64,000 nt of DNA from Capsicum annuum (Eukaryota; Streptophyta; Magnoliopsida; Solanales; Solanaceae): contig NC_061116.1 of assembly GCF_002878395.1 (NCBI RefSeq), positions 125,235,112 to 125,299,111 of the forward strand, read 5' to 3'. The notes beneath the pieces were generated by a model. That model was not told where the DNA came from. It did not search any database and saw only the letters and a program-made list of their open reading frames with translations. The translations under genes and the position numbers were made by a program. Positions 33,016 through 44,405 of this stretch are shown here, piece by piece (within the stretch, counting starts at the first letter, position 1; every line of letters begins with the position of its first letter).

Positions 33016-34376
33016 ATGGACTCTACTCTTATGATCAAGTCAGTCATGTGTGTCAGTTTCCTTCCATCGAGTCCTGGGGTACTTGTACCCGAAAACTATA
33101 GCTGTGTGCCTAGATCCATGTCATGTTTCACGATATCCGAACTCAAGCTATGATTCCATAGACTTCATTCATTCATGTGACTCAGGAAAACCTCATGATC
33201 TTAGTCAGTTGTCGGATATCAGTAACATTTCGCCAGTCAACAGAATTCAGTAAGATTAAGTCATGCACAGCCAGTTATTCATGTCCAGTCCCTCCAGATG
33301 GGAGTAGAGGTTAGCACCGAGTGAACCCAAGGATGGGAACTCACCAGCCAGTTTAGGGTGTGATTCTTAGTAGTCATCCTTGTGTTCCAAAACTACATAG
33401 CCAGCGTAGGTTGAGACATCTTAACCCATCAGATTAGGGTTGATGAGATGGTTTAACCCATCAGTTTAGGGTTCTCACCATTGTCATTGAGTACCCGCCA
33501 GATAAGGGTCACTCACAGGTTGTCCTTACCCATGGCACGGTATTGACACCCCTCCAGTCGGGGCAAATATTGGACCCCAGCTTAGCCATAACAGGCACAC
33601 ATGGGGCATGTCGGTTAAACACTACTTCCCACAGTTTCAGTATCAGTCTCAATAAAAGAACTTAGGGCATTCTTCAGATTTTAGTATATACAGGACAGTC
33701 AGATACAGTCATCCATGTTATCAGTCATGACAGTTATCAGTAAACCATGTATTAGCTTACAGGTCATGCTATCACATATTCACAGTCCCAGTTTCTATAT
33801 ATATGTGTTTCCACTCCCACGTTCATATTATTCAGTTAGTGTTGTTCATGCATGAAACCCTTTATGTTCAGCCTACCTTCGTCGTATGCTCAGTACTCCA
33901 GTTGTACTGATGTATTTGCACTATGGTTCTTTCTTTTCATGTTACACCATAGGTTCCGAGACACGAGCTCCAGCCCATCAGTAGCAGTAGCATTCCAATC
34001 GCAGAGACACAGTGAGTCCTCATTGATTCGAGGACAATATGATTTGATACATTTATTTATTTCTTCAGTTCAGTTTTATGGAGTTAGTTGGAGGAATGTT
34101 TCTTCAACTCTTTATTCAGATAGTTTAGAGGCTTTCAGATTTACGTTCAGATTTATGTTCAGACTTAGCTTTCAGATTAAGTTGTTTTGGGTATTTTCAC
34201 TCACATGATTTTATTCAGTTGAAACTTATGGCCTTAAAGTTCTATGTGTTCGACATTATTATATCATAACTTACAGTATACAGGTACAGATATCAGTCAT
34301 GGGTTAGCTTATGGTCCTTCGGGGTCATGAGCACCATGTTGCATTTTGGTTCAGCGAATCGGGGTGTTACAGTTAG

Positions 34377-34910
34377 CCAACCTAAAAAATATAACGAGGA
34401 ATTCATAGTGACCGTATCAGGTTTGGAAAGCTATTTTGGGGATGTCTGCCTCTTTAATCTTTAACCAATGATATCCTGAATGAAGGTCTATTTTTGAAAA
34501 GCATCTAGCACCCTGATGCTAGTCAAAAAGATCATCAATCCTAGGAAGAGGATATTTATTTTTAACAGTGACCTTATTCAACTGGCGTTAATCTATGAAC
34601 ATATGAAAGGAACCATCTTTCTTTCATAGGAAGAGTACAGGTGTACCCCAAGGGGAAATATTAGTACGAATAAAACCTTTGTCTAAAAGTTCTGCTAGAT
34701 TTTCTTTTAACTCTTTCAGTTCTGCAGGAGCCATTCTATATAGTGGAATAGAAATGAGATAAGTGTCTGTCAATACATCAATGCCAAAATCTATCTCCCT
34801 ATCAGGTGGTATTCTTGGGAGATCATCGGGAAAGACTTCAGGGAATTTATTTACTACTGGAATTGGTTGAAGAGAAGGACTTTCGATATTAGAATCTTTA
34901 ACCAAAATAA
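34377..34910 (-). pseudogene. Element D RT, N-terminal part, and protease-RT linker
   Basis: The open piece 34905-34624 carries the linker (SLQPIPVVNKFPEVFPDDLP, then IDFGIDVLTDTYLISIPLYR) and the RT start [29 protein letters not shown]. In 34377-34620 the RT fingers continue with stops and frameshifts up to the S2 insertion. This is a typical gypsy sequence and joins 31412 once S2 and its target copy are removed. Confidence 0.9.
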
Positions 34911-35345
34911 GATGATATAAGCAACCCTTGGAAATAAGTTTATGGGCCCTGAGATAAGATATAAAGTTTCCTCTGGGTGCTAAAGAGTGCCCTTCCTATT
35001 TTAACATTGGTCCATTCAGAAAAGAGAAAGTGACCCTTTGGGTTCTACAGTCTAGTGTGGCATAACATGCATGGATCCATGCCATCCCTAAGATCACATC
35101 AAAGTCAACCATGTCAAGCTCTATGAGGTCTACCATAGTATCCCGGCTAAGAATGGACACAACACAACTTTTATACACCCTCCTAGCCACAACAGAATCA
35201 CCTACAGATGTGCAGACAGAGAAAGGTTCTACAATAACTTAGGGCTCAAACCAAAAACCAACAGCCACATACAAGGTCATATAAGACAAGGTAGACCCGG
35301 GATCAAGAAACACCTAAACATCACGGTAAAAGATTTGTAACATAC
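34911..35345 (-). pseudogene. Element D aspartic protease
   Basis: Minus reading at 35307-35290 gives LDPGST, the intact retropepsin active site, followed by LSYMT. The open piece 35190-34996 continues with MARRVYKSCVVSILSRDTMV and DLIELDMVDFDVILGMAWIH, the second hallmark of this family. One or two stops near 35240 and 34993 break the frame. Of the proteases in the window, this one and B's keep the catalytic motif. Confidence 0.88.
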
Positions 35346-36692
35346 CGGTGACAACATCTGGTGAGGCTTACACCTCCTGATGGTTGGAAAAAGAATATAA
35401 CCGATTACGATTGCTCCTAATAGCTGAAGTGGTGCCCTTCTGAGGTAGTGGCAGTGCAGAATAATTAGCCTGCTACTTAGCACCACTCATATTCCTTCTA
35501 GCAGATGTGCAATCTCTCTGGAAGTGACCCGACTGTCCACATGAATAACATACCATTCTTCCCAACTGGCACCTCCCTATATGATGCCTTTTGCAAGTCT
35601 CACACTACAGAAAAGTACGATGCTACTGAGCCATAATGCCCTATGACTGAGTATCCAAAGCTCTGAATCCATGGTGAGTCTGAAAACTCTGAGATTGTCT
35701 GTCTGCTAGTGGTCTAGGTGTTGGGGCACTGGCTGTAGACTATGCATTACCCTAAGACTTCTTCTTTGGCTATTTGTTACCCCAATTACCACTCTGCGGC
35801 TAACAGTGGTATTATCTGTTGTTCAGGCCCTCCTGGCCAGCCTTCCTTCTCTCTAGATTCTGTGATCTTCTTTTTCTTCTCCTCTACCTGCTATATATAT
35901 ATTGATAGTCTAGAAAAGTCCATGTCCCTGTTCAGCATCGCCCCCTGACATTCAAGTTTTAGGTCATCTAAAAGGCCATACGCAAATTTCCTCATTCAAG
36001 CTCTCATATTACCAGTCATCTCTGGCGAATAATGGGTTAGTTGGTTAAATTTCAAAGTGTACTCCTTGACACTCTTTTTTCCCTTCTTTAAATTCATTAA
36101 CTCCTCGACTTTGGCATCCCTCAACTCTAAGGGAAAGAACCAGTCAAGGAAGGCTTCCTAGAACTCGCCCTATGCAAAGGGACCAGCATTCTCTCCCTTA
36201 GAATCCTCCCACTTGTTAAACCACTGATTCACTATATCCTTAAGCTGATAAGCTGCTAATTCAACCCCTTCCACCTCATACATATGAATGACCCTAAAAA
36301 TCTTCTCCATCTCATCTACAAACTCCTGCATATCCTTCTCTACCTTGGTTCCAGTAAACTTGACAGGTTCATTCTCATTAATTGACCCACCCTACTAGCC
36401 TAAGATGTAACAGATGTAAACCTAGTATCTTCCGACCATTGAGTCTATGCGGCCATTAACTGTGCGAGCATATGAATGGACTGTTTGAATTCTACATTTA
36501 AATATCCCTCTGTCAAGTCGAGGGATAGTTAACATTGGTCCGTAAAGCTCGAGAGAGACTGGTCAGGACTGAAGGGACTCCTGGAGTAGGGACAGGCTCT
36601 GGGGTATGAGATCTATTGTATGTCCTCATCCTATGGGTGGGACAGACCTCATCAGACTGGGCATTCAAATCGTTAGTGCAATGTAGAGGCAT
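35346..36692 (-). pseudogene. Element D gag
   Basis: The start at ATG 36692-36690 (MPLHCTNDLNAQSDEVCPTH) opens a 79-codon piece ending at 36513. Capsid-like sequence follows in broken frames. A complete nucleocapsid zinc knuckle, CYSCGQSGHFQRDC, lies at 35550-35509, preceded by Gln/Pro/Ser-rich sequence. Gag would coat the RNA. Its N-terminus differs from A and E, fitting a separate subfamily. Frame breaks are many. The start is chosen as the first ATG after the leader. Confidence 0.82.
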
Positions 36693-36901
36693 GAATCTTT
36701 CTCTGAAATACAATAGATCACTGATTAAGGGATATTTCAGACTTAAAAGCACAAACTAAATCACAAAGAGAAGAAGAAATCCTAAATGCCTAGTATCCTC
36801 CTACTTATAAGTGTGGCGCGCTACACACCCATAAAGAAGAATCTACCTGATGCAATTTCATAGAGACCCTAGGACAATGAACTATGCTTTGATACAAAGT
36901 T
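36693..36901 (-). promoter_or_regulatory. Element D leader and primer-binding site
   Basis: Primer site TTTGTATCAAAGC at 36898-36886 on the minus strand (two changes from TTGGTATCAGAGC), then the GCGCGCCACA word near 36820, then the leader box variant GAGGATACTAGGCATTTAGG at 36800-36778. It is colinear with the leaders of A, E and F. Confidence 0.78.
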
Positions 36902-39056
36902 TTTCTTGACCCAAATCAGGCTTTGGCCATGATGAGCATTCTCAAACCATGAAGGCCCCGGATTCCCTTCTCCATCTAGATTTCATGCACAATAATCATA
37001 TATATAAGGAAAATGCAAAAATTTCATAATAAGAAAGAATCATGGTCATAAATTTGAATTCAGTTCATAATATGAAAAGTAAGCGTAACAACAACTAGAA
37101 AACATCTAAACCAGTCTGCGAAATCTCTACTACATAATCAAACCTAAAAGCTATCTAAAAATTGGGACAAGGCCCCCAGTAGACCAAAACATAACAAACG
37201 ATAAATTTTTATAAACACTAATCCTTCTGAAGTATAAAAGGCTCACCAACTGATACTCTTCAATCCCTTCTGATGAAATTTACTGCTTATCAGGACCCCT
37301 AGATTATGCCTTAGAACCTGGAAGGGTAGGGGGTCAATATAATGTACTGGTACACGAAGAAATACAAAAATAATATATTTGTAATATAAAGTAAATGAGA
37401 GCAAATTTCAAAAGAACAACATGCATAATATAGTTCAAAACACATGGAAACCATTCTGATACTCATAAAACATTCTTATCAAAATAGTTTGTCTAATCTT
37501 TATATTACTTCTAAGTTAGGTGGTGCTCCTTTACAAAGTTTATATTCCACGGGCTATATCGAATCCACCATTGACTCGGAAAGAAATCCTCCAACCCAAG
37601 TATGCCTTAAGGGTTGGAGTGTCTATGTCTGATACGCCATATGGCACTAGGCCAACGTAATATAATTTACCCAGATTAGCAAATCATGGTTTTGGGCGAT
37701 GATTTGTCTGAACTCGTGACCTCTTCGGGGAACCACCTAACCTCTCTTTGTGCCCATTTTTAACCTTTTCTGTACATGCATAATTCTGAATGTCTAAAAT
37801 CGTGAAGTCTGATAGAATCTAAATTCATTATTAGTCTGAGTCTGTTATGGCATTTTCTGAATTTGTATTATCATACCAAGACTTAGAAGTCATTATTCTG
37901 AGCCATCAACTATCATATCATAGTCTTTCATTTTAAAACATAAAGATGGACCACCAATCTTTCAACAATTCAAGAAAACATTATACTTAAAAGTATTTTT
38001 CAATTTCTAACAAGTTCATGCTCTTCAATTATTTCAACCATATGTGGTGGTCATATATTTGGTAAAACATGTAATTCGACTCAATGTTTACCAATATTTA
38101 AAACCCCTCTCATCAATTTAAAGATCACTCTCAAATCATTAAACAATGGTTAAGAACATTCACTTCATGCTTCTAAATAACTTTCAAAATTAAGTGTTGC
38201 AACATGAATGAGGGCGTAGGTAGTCATGCTCTCAATTAAAATATCTACTTTAAACACATACATACATACATAAAGTTTCAAATCAATTTGGGGAGAGGCC
38301 TAAAGGCCAAAATAATATCATTAATGCTTCTAAAACATGAGTTTATTCAAAAATCCAAAACCCCTTTCTTAAAAATCATGATTTCTATGCCCATGAGATT
38401 TTAGGAAAACCCTGTGTACCTCGAATCAGGAAAACAATGGATGCTTCTTGAAGCCTACAGTTTGGGGATTCCAAATCTTCGATCAATTTTGAAAACCCAT
38501 GGTTGAATCTTAAGCTACTTGGATCTTTAGTTTCAAAACTCTTAGGAGTGTTCTTGAGCAGTTTTGATGAAAGTATGAATAATGAGGTGTTCTAGGGCTT
38601 TAATTTTGAGTTATGGCTGAAAAAGGGTTAGGAAATACCCAAAATTCCCTTAATGAGATAGATTTAAATGTTGAAATTCCTACGTACATGCAGCAGAGCA
38701 TGTGTCGCATGCTCTATCCCACCAGACTGAAGTATGCATCGCATGCTGTATCACACAGTACTTGAACATGCAATGCATGCATATCTAATGATGCTAGTAT
38801 TTTGGGCATCCAAACATGCCCTAAACAATGTCCAAAAATTCTAAAACTCACCCATGACATACCCTTGACTTCTTCGATCATGAATAAACAAGAAAATCTA
38901 AACTCAGAGGTTGGGAAGGCCGTCAAAAAAAACCTCAAAGATTTAAGATCTAATAATAAGACTAAGTCCCTTTTATACTTAGAATATTTAAAGTCTTCAT
39001 GTCTAAGAGCACACTACTAGAATATAGCATATGCACTACTTTTACGAGGTGCTACA
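36902..39056 (-). repeat. Element D 5' LTR
   Basis: The plus strand starts TTTCTTGACCC (TG of the end mutated) and ends GGTGCTACA. It is the complete version of the 3' LTR, including the 37345-38005 segment lost there. GCATGC-rich block at 38690-38785; TTAAGGG-type block on the minus strand at 38653-38633. Small frames (37444-37632, 38714-39020) are incidental. Confidence 0.9.
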
Positions 39057-39061
39057 ACTTT

Positions 39062-39394
39062 CGACTGGCGAACCTGCAAACAATAGTGACCAATGCGTTA
39101 GACGATACGGCGTGCCCTAATCATATTGGTCCACTATTTTGGACTTTAAAACATGGTCTATGTGTGGTCCAAAAAATTTGAAACTCATTCAGATAACCCT
39201 ATTTACATTAATCTCATGATTCAACTTAGATATAGATCTTTAATGGACTTTTGGGTCTCAAAATAAGATTGCCAAATTTTGATGGCTGAAAATAAGCTAT
39301 GTTTGAAAAGTTGGGCTAGAATATTCTACGTCTGGGACACCATATATAAGCATACATGCATTGAATTAAGCTTAGGATTTTGTGGGGTCTTACA
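39062..39394 (-). repeat. Element E 3' LTR, right part
   Basis: Resumes E's 3' LTR after D. It is colinear with 46675-47009 and ends GGGGTCTTACA at 39394. Confidence 0.9.
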
Positions 39395-39411
39395 ATATCT
39401 CCCCTTTGGGA
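39395..39411 (-). promoter_or_regulatory. Element E polypurine tract
   Basis: Minus strand TCCCAAAGGGGAGATAT directly before the 3' LTR. The following 39412-39772 is untranslated 3' region with ATGA/TGCAT-rich sequence and no gene. Confidence 0.85.
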
Positions 39412-39772
39412 ACATTTGTCCTCAAAAGAGAGAAATGATAAGCTGAAGTATATATATTTTGATAATGTTCAATTGACACATGGTTTCATGATTAACATAA
39501 ATGATAAGCTTAATATATATCATACTGAACATGTATATCTAATGCATGAGTGACTAATTCATGAATGCATGACTAAGTATTCTGTGAACTGAGTTTCTCA
39601 TAATGAGAATATAATCTGATGCATGATTACTTGACTGAGCTGATATGTGAATACATGACTGAATATGCAATGGTACTTAGTACCAAATGTGTAATGGAAT
39701 TCTAAAAATGAAACTGAATAAGCTTAAGGAGAACTGTTGAGCTGAGTCTGAGTTTTTGGAGAAGAGGTGAGG

Positions 39773-40201
39773 CTACTTGGTTCGCATATCTGCTTCTGCA
39801 TCCCAAATAGCTCCCTCAACGGACTGATTTTGCCCAAGAACTTTAACTAGAAGAACTTATTTGTTCCTTAGTCTATGATTCTGGTAGTCAAGGATTTCGA
39901 TTTGAATTTTCTCATATAAGAGGTTGTTTTGAACATCTATGCTCTTTATATGGACTACACTGGCTGGATCACCTATGCACTTTTTCAGCAAGGAGACATG
40001 GAAGACTGGATGAACTAAGGCCATATTTGAAGGCAATTTGAGATCATAAGCTACTTTGCCAAAGCGACTGAGAATTTTGAAGGGACCAACATATCGGGGA
40101 CTGAGCTCTCCTTTCTTTCCGAATCTCTTCACTTCATTCACGGGAGAGATCTTTAGGTATATATAGTCACCAATGTCAAACTCAAGATATTCTTTACGCA
40201 C
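39773..40201 (-). pseudogene. Element E integrase tail and chromodomain
   Basis: The frame from 40201 reads [40 protein letters not shown] and [20 protein letters not shown]. It then enters the chromodomain ([18 protein letters not shown]) and meets a stop at 39857. In frame beyond it VLLVKVLGQNQSVEGAIWDA runs to TAG 39775-39773. Only the one stop separates a complete tail from its end, so this is among the better preserved pol pieces here. The aromatic cage was not checked. Confidence 0.86.
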
Positions 40202-41320
40202 ATATGCATAGGACTTCTGTCAGCACTAAGCAACCCAAAGTCTTTCTCTAATCAACTAAACCATTTCTAAGACATCGAATACTAAGTCAAGCCCTATAAC
40301 TGAGGCCTCACTAATTTCAAAGAAACCGATTAGTGATCTACATCTCCTACCATAGAGAGCTTCAAATGGGGCCATCTGAATACTGGAATGATAGCTATTG
40401 TTGTATGCACACTCAATCAAATTCAAGTCGTAATCCCAAACTCCCTTGAAATCAATTGTACACGCTTGCAGCATATCTTCTAGCATTTGAATAGTCCTTT
40501 CTTCTTGACCATCTATCTGAGGATGAAAGGCTTTATTCTTTCCAGAAGTGAGAGGTAAATTGGGTATCTCTGTCTAAGATAATGGACAATGGATTACCGT
40601 ACAATCTGAGCAACTCTCCTCTAATGAATAATAGGTATGAACTGTAAGAAAATGAACTGGTTTGGGCATCCTATCTAAAATGACCCAAACTGAATCATGC
40701 TATCAACGGGTACGAGGCAAACCCATCACGAAGTCTATGTTCACTTTTTCCCATTTCAATGTGGCAATAATGAACTCTTACATGGAACTACTAGGTGTCT
40801 GATGCTTTATCTTAACCAGCTAACATGTAGAGTACTTAGCTACAAACTCTGCAATATCTCTCTTTATCTCTCTCCACTAATAGATCTCCTACAAGTTGCG
40901 GTACATCTTAGTGGCCCCTAGATAAATTGAGTATCGTGCACCATGCACTTCTGCAAGAATTAACTGCCTTAAGTCATCTACACCTAGAACACAGAGATAA
41001 CCCTGACAACGTAACACACCATCTCCCCCTTGGGAGAAAACCTCTAGTTTGTTATCTCTGACTGACTCTTTCAACTTAACAAGGCTGTAATCTCTATCCT
41101 GATTTTCTTTCACCTCAAAAACTAGAGATCATTCTGAACTATTCTGAACCCATACACTACCCTCTGTTGAGATGACTAAGTGGACACCTAGTCTGGAAAG
41201 CTGGTGAACTTCCTGAACCAACTTCTTCTTATCTTCCTGAACATGCGCAAAGCTACCCTTAGATAGTCTACTGAGAGTATCAACCACTATATTAGATTTG
41301 CCCTGATGATAAAGGACACT
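40202..41320 (-). pseudogene. Element E integrase
   Basis: Pieces in several frames: the upstream domain (MKENQDRDYSLVKLKESVRD, 41113-40889, ending near H-x-H with GATKMYRNL), a core with first Asp in VILDRMPK (40675-40673), second Asp in SIILDRD (40573-40571) and Glu in QEERTIQ (40501-40499), and the end of the core at 40486-40256 (ECAYNNSYHSSIQMAPFEAL, GRRCRS). All three catalytic residues survive, but short deletions relative to A near 40540 and 40620 and frameshifts break the gene. Confidence 0.85.
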
Positions 41321-41660
41321 CATGTATTATTCTTTAAAGAGCTCTAACTATCTTATCTGACGAAGTTTGAGGTCTTTTTGAGAGAAAACATACTGAAGGC
41401 TTTTATGATTTGTGAACACATCTACATGCACCCCATACAAGATCATTAGTAGGATAATTCTTCTCATAGGGTTTAAGCTATATGACCTTACCATACTGTA
41501 TGAGGAAATAACCTAAACCTACTCTTAATGCATCCCAATAGATGACAAATCCATATAAACCATCTAGAAGAATCAAAACTGGGGCTGAGGTAAGTCAATT
41601 CTTGAACTCCTGAAAACTTTTCTCGCATGAATCTTACCACTAAAACTGGACTTTCATCTT
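41321..41660 (-). pseudogene. Element E RNase H, internally deleted
   Basis: Minus reading shows GFVIYWDALRVGLGYFLIQY near 41500-41560 and the KNYPTND part of the next block. Compared with A (1210-1260), about 50 bp are missing at 41443, which removes the [13 protein letters not shown] helix. The following TDHK region is frameshifted. Confidence 0.78.
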
Positions 41661-42515
41661 GGTCAATCTGGAAATAGGAGATGCAATAGAATAAAATTCT
41701 TTAACAAATCATCTTTAATAACCAGTCAAACCCAAGAAACTCCTGATGTCTGATAGAGATATAGGTCTGGACTAGTTTCTTATGGCTTTGGTTTTTTGAG
41801 GATCAACTGTAATTCCATCACTGGAAACAATATGACCAAGGAATTCTACTGACCTTATCCAAAATTAGCACTTACTAAATTTGGTGAACAATTGATGGTT
41901 TCTAAGAGTCTGAAGTACTATTCTGAGATGATCTGCATGATCCTGCTCGCTGCGGAAATAAATAAGGATGTCATCTATAAAGACTATAAAAAATATGTCC
42001 AAGTACTGTTTGAACACATGGTTCATCAAGTCCAAGAAAGTTGATGGGGCATTGGTAAGACCAAAGAACATGACTAAGAATTCGAAGTGACCCTATCGAT
42101 TTTGAAAGGCATTTTTGGAATGTCACATTCTCTGACTCTGAGCTGATGATAGCCTGATCTAAGGTCTATCTTAGAGAAGTAACTGGCACCCTGAAGTTTG
42201 TCAAACAAGTCATCGATTTTGGAAAATTGATACTTGTTCTTGACCGTAACTTTATTAAACAAATGCTGAGAGAACCATCTTTCTCTCGCATGAATAAAAT
42301 TGGTGCACCCTATGGAGAACACTAGACCTGATGAATCCCTTATCTAGGAGATCCTTCAACTGTTCTTTCAGTTCTTTGAGCTCTACCGGTGCTATTCTGT
42401 ATGGTGGAATGGATATAGGCTGAGTATCTGGAAGAAGATCAATGCCAAAGTCTATTTCCCTTTTGAAAGAAATCCCTGGAAGATATTTGGCAAAGACATC
42501 TGAATATTTATTCAC
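41661..42515 (-). pseudogene. Element E reverse transcriptase
   Basis: Three open pieces: 42515-42255 (IDFGIDLLPDTQPISIPPYR, then [14 protein letters not shown]), 42322-42074 ([20 protein letters not shown], then [16 protein letters not shown]) and 42071-41865 ([20 protein letters not shown], then [15 protein letters not shown]). The catalytic FIDD is intact. A frameshift near 42300 and a stop around 42072 are the main breaks. RT continues to about 41700 with GLTGY-like sequence. Confidence 0.92.
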
Positions 42516-43070
42516 TACTGGGACTGATTCAAGACTGGGAGTTTTGAAACTAGGGTCCTTAACTCGAACAATATGATAGATGCATCCCTTAGATATCAGT
42601 TTCCTTGCCCTTGGGTAGGAAATAAGATGACCTATAAAAGCAGAAGTACTACCCCTCCACTCTAAGATGGGTTCATTCGAAAACTTAAACTACACTATAT
42701 TGTTTCTATATTCGACTGTAGCATAGAAGGATTAAAGCCAATCCATGCCGCGAATGAAATTAAGATCAGTCATCTCTAATTCGACTAAGTTTGCTGAAGT
42801 GACTTTCTGAGATACCATAATCGGACAGTTCCTATATACCCATCAGGCTATGATGGTTTTACCCACTGAGATAGATACTAAGAAGGGCTCTTTTAGAATT
42901 TTGAGACTGACTTTGAAATCAAATGGTATATAAGAAGTAACAAAATACAAGTAAGCATCTGGATCTAGCAAAGAAAAACATGCACATGAAAGATCTACAA
43001 TGTACTAGTAACAACATCAGGAGAATTTTCTTGATCCTATCTAGACTGTAGAGCATAGAGTCTATTTAGG
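42516..43070 (-). pseudogene. Element E aspartic protease
   Basis: The active site reads LDPDAY (near 42970), so the Gly and Ser/Thr after Asp-Pro are lost. The downstream family blocks PFLVSISVGKTII and VYRNCPIMVSQKVTSANLVE are readable. The DFDVILGMDW hallmark is decayed to DLNFIRGMDW. Stops are present. It is inactive by these changes. Confidence 0.82.
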
Positions 43071-44195
43071 CATTGCACACTGGTAGCACTAGAGGTGGCA
43101 CCCTGCTGATTCATGTGACCTGACTGAGTTGAGGAACGGTTATGCTAACCCCGAGGACTTGGTTGAGGACAATCTCTGACTCTGTGGTTGGGCTTGCCAC
43201 ATCTGAAACAAACATCACTGCCAGCTCTGTAAATACCCTTGTGGTTCTTACCAAAATTCTGGGAAAGTGGATAGGTTTGGACACTGCTAACACTACCCTG
43301 AAACTTAGAGCTTGGTACCCTATCTATGTTGTCATCTTTGAATTTAAGCATTGGTGCACTAGCTAAAGAAGGATCTGGAACGGATGACTTAGGACAGAAC
43401 TAAGAACGATTTTCACCCTCTGACTTAGGCTGAGCAAAGTTGAAACTACCTATCCTTGGTCTTTTATTCTGCTTCTCCCTCTGCTTAACTTTTTTCTTCT
43501 CTATCTGCTGATCATGGGTCATAAGTCTAGCTATGTTCATGTCACTATTCAACATCGCGGTCATACACTCGTTGACCATACTATCATTCACTCCAGAGAA
43601 AAAATACTCATCTTAGACCTGTTGTCTGCCACTACATGAGGAGCATATATAGCTAGTTGAGTAAACTTAAGAGAATACTCTTTAACCATCATATTACCCT
43701 GCCTGAGATTAATATATTCCAACACCTTAGCTTCTTTCAGCCCTAGTGGAAAGAACCTATCAAGAAAAGTAGTGGAAAACTCCTCTCACTCTACTGATCT
43801 TACATCATCCGCCCTCTCTGACTTCCACTGCTTAAACTAAGTGTGAGACACATCATACAACTGATATGCAGCTAGCTCAATACTCTCACTAGAAGCCACC
43901 CCATAATATATGTAACCTTCTGAACCTGATCAAGGAATTCCTGAGGGTCTTCATCTAAATTATACCCAGAAAAGGAAGGAGAATTCATTCGGGTGAAGTA
44001 TCGAATCCTTACTACAGCTGAATTTGCTACTGTGTTAGCTAGAACGAAAGTTGGTCTCTCATTCTAAGCATTAATTGATTTATCAAGAGTAGTGAATGTA
44101 GCTTTGAATTCTGTATGAGAGACATGCTCGTCCAAAGGATCTTCCCGGACAGGATGAGGGGCTGACTGATTTACAGTTCTTTTCATGGGAGGCAT
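43071..44195 (-). pseudogene. Element E gag
   Basis: Start ATG 44195-44193 (MPPMKRTVNQSAPHPVREDP), in line with A's gag start. The capsid region is in broken frames. The open pieces 43591-43400 (NSDMNIARLMTHDQQIEKKK) and 43351-43145 carry the C-terminal region. The second zinc knuckle CFRCGKPNHRVRDC at 43210-43169 is intact, while the first has lost its Cys (SQNFGKNHKGIY). The bases equivalent to the B insertion point in A are uninterrupted here (about 43912). Confidence 0.87.
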
Positions 44196-44405
44196 GTTCT
44201 ATGAACAAAAGAGAAAAGGATTAGACTGAGAGTACATGCTCACTGGCACAACATGAGTTCTAGAAGAAGGGTAACTATTCCTAAAATATCTCATAGTCTC
44301 CTGAACATAAATGTGGCGCGCAACACACCTCTGTACAAGAGTCTACTAGATGTGGCTTTCAGACTTCCTAGGACACTGTTGAACCTTAGAATCTGATACC
44401 AAGTT
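44196..44405 (-). promoter_or_regulatory. Element E leader and primer-binding site
   Basis: TTGGTATCAGAT at 44402-44391 on the minus strand begins three bases from the LTR. Then come TCCTAGGAAGTCTGAAAGCC, TTGCGCGCCACA and the leader box GAGACTATGAGATATTTT at 44300-44278. It closely matches the leaders of A and F. Confidence 0.82.

Larger units (their letters stand above)
31413..34371 (+). mobile_element. Solo LTR S2 inserted in D's RT
   Basis: Begins TGTAAAACCCGC, ends CGGGGTGTTACA, flanked by GTAAG (31408-31412) and GTTAG (34372-34376), a 5-bp duplication with one change. It is the same family as S1, with the duplicated GCGATTGGTTAGGCGC unit at 31790-31850 and TTAAGGGTAATTAAGTC at 31923. 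It contains a 100-N gap and an odd inverted and direct repeat around it. No internal domain is present, so it is a solo LTR. Confidence 0.94.
27397..39056 (-). mobile_element. Element D: Ty3/gypsy chromovirus inserted in E's 3' LTR
   Basis: 3' LTR 27397-28889, 5' LTR 36902-39056, flanks AATTT (27392-27396) and ACTTT (39057-39061), one change. The empty site is seen in E's 5' LTR near 46670. Internally, on the minus strand: leader, gag, protease, RT (split by solo LTR S2), RNase H, integrase and chromodomain in the usual order. Gag keeps a complete zinc knuckle and protease keeps DPGST, but RT has lost both catalytic Asp and integrase the first. D belongs to a different LTR family from A/E/S. 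Confidence 0.92.
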
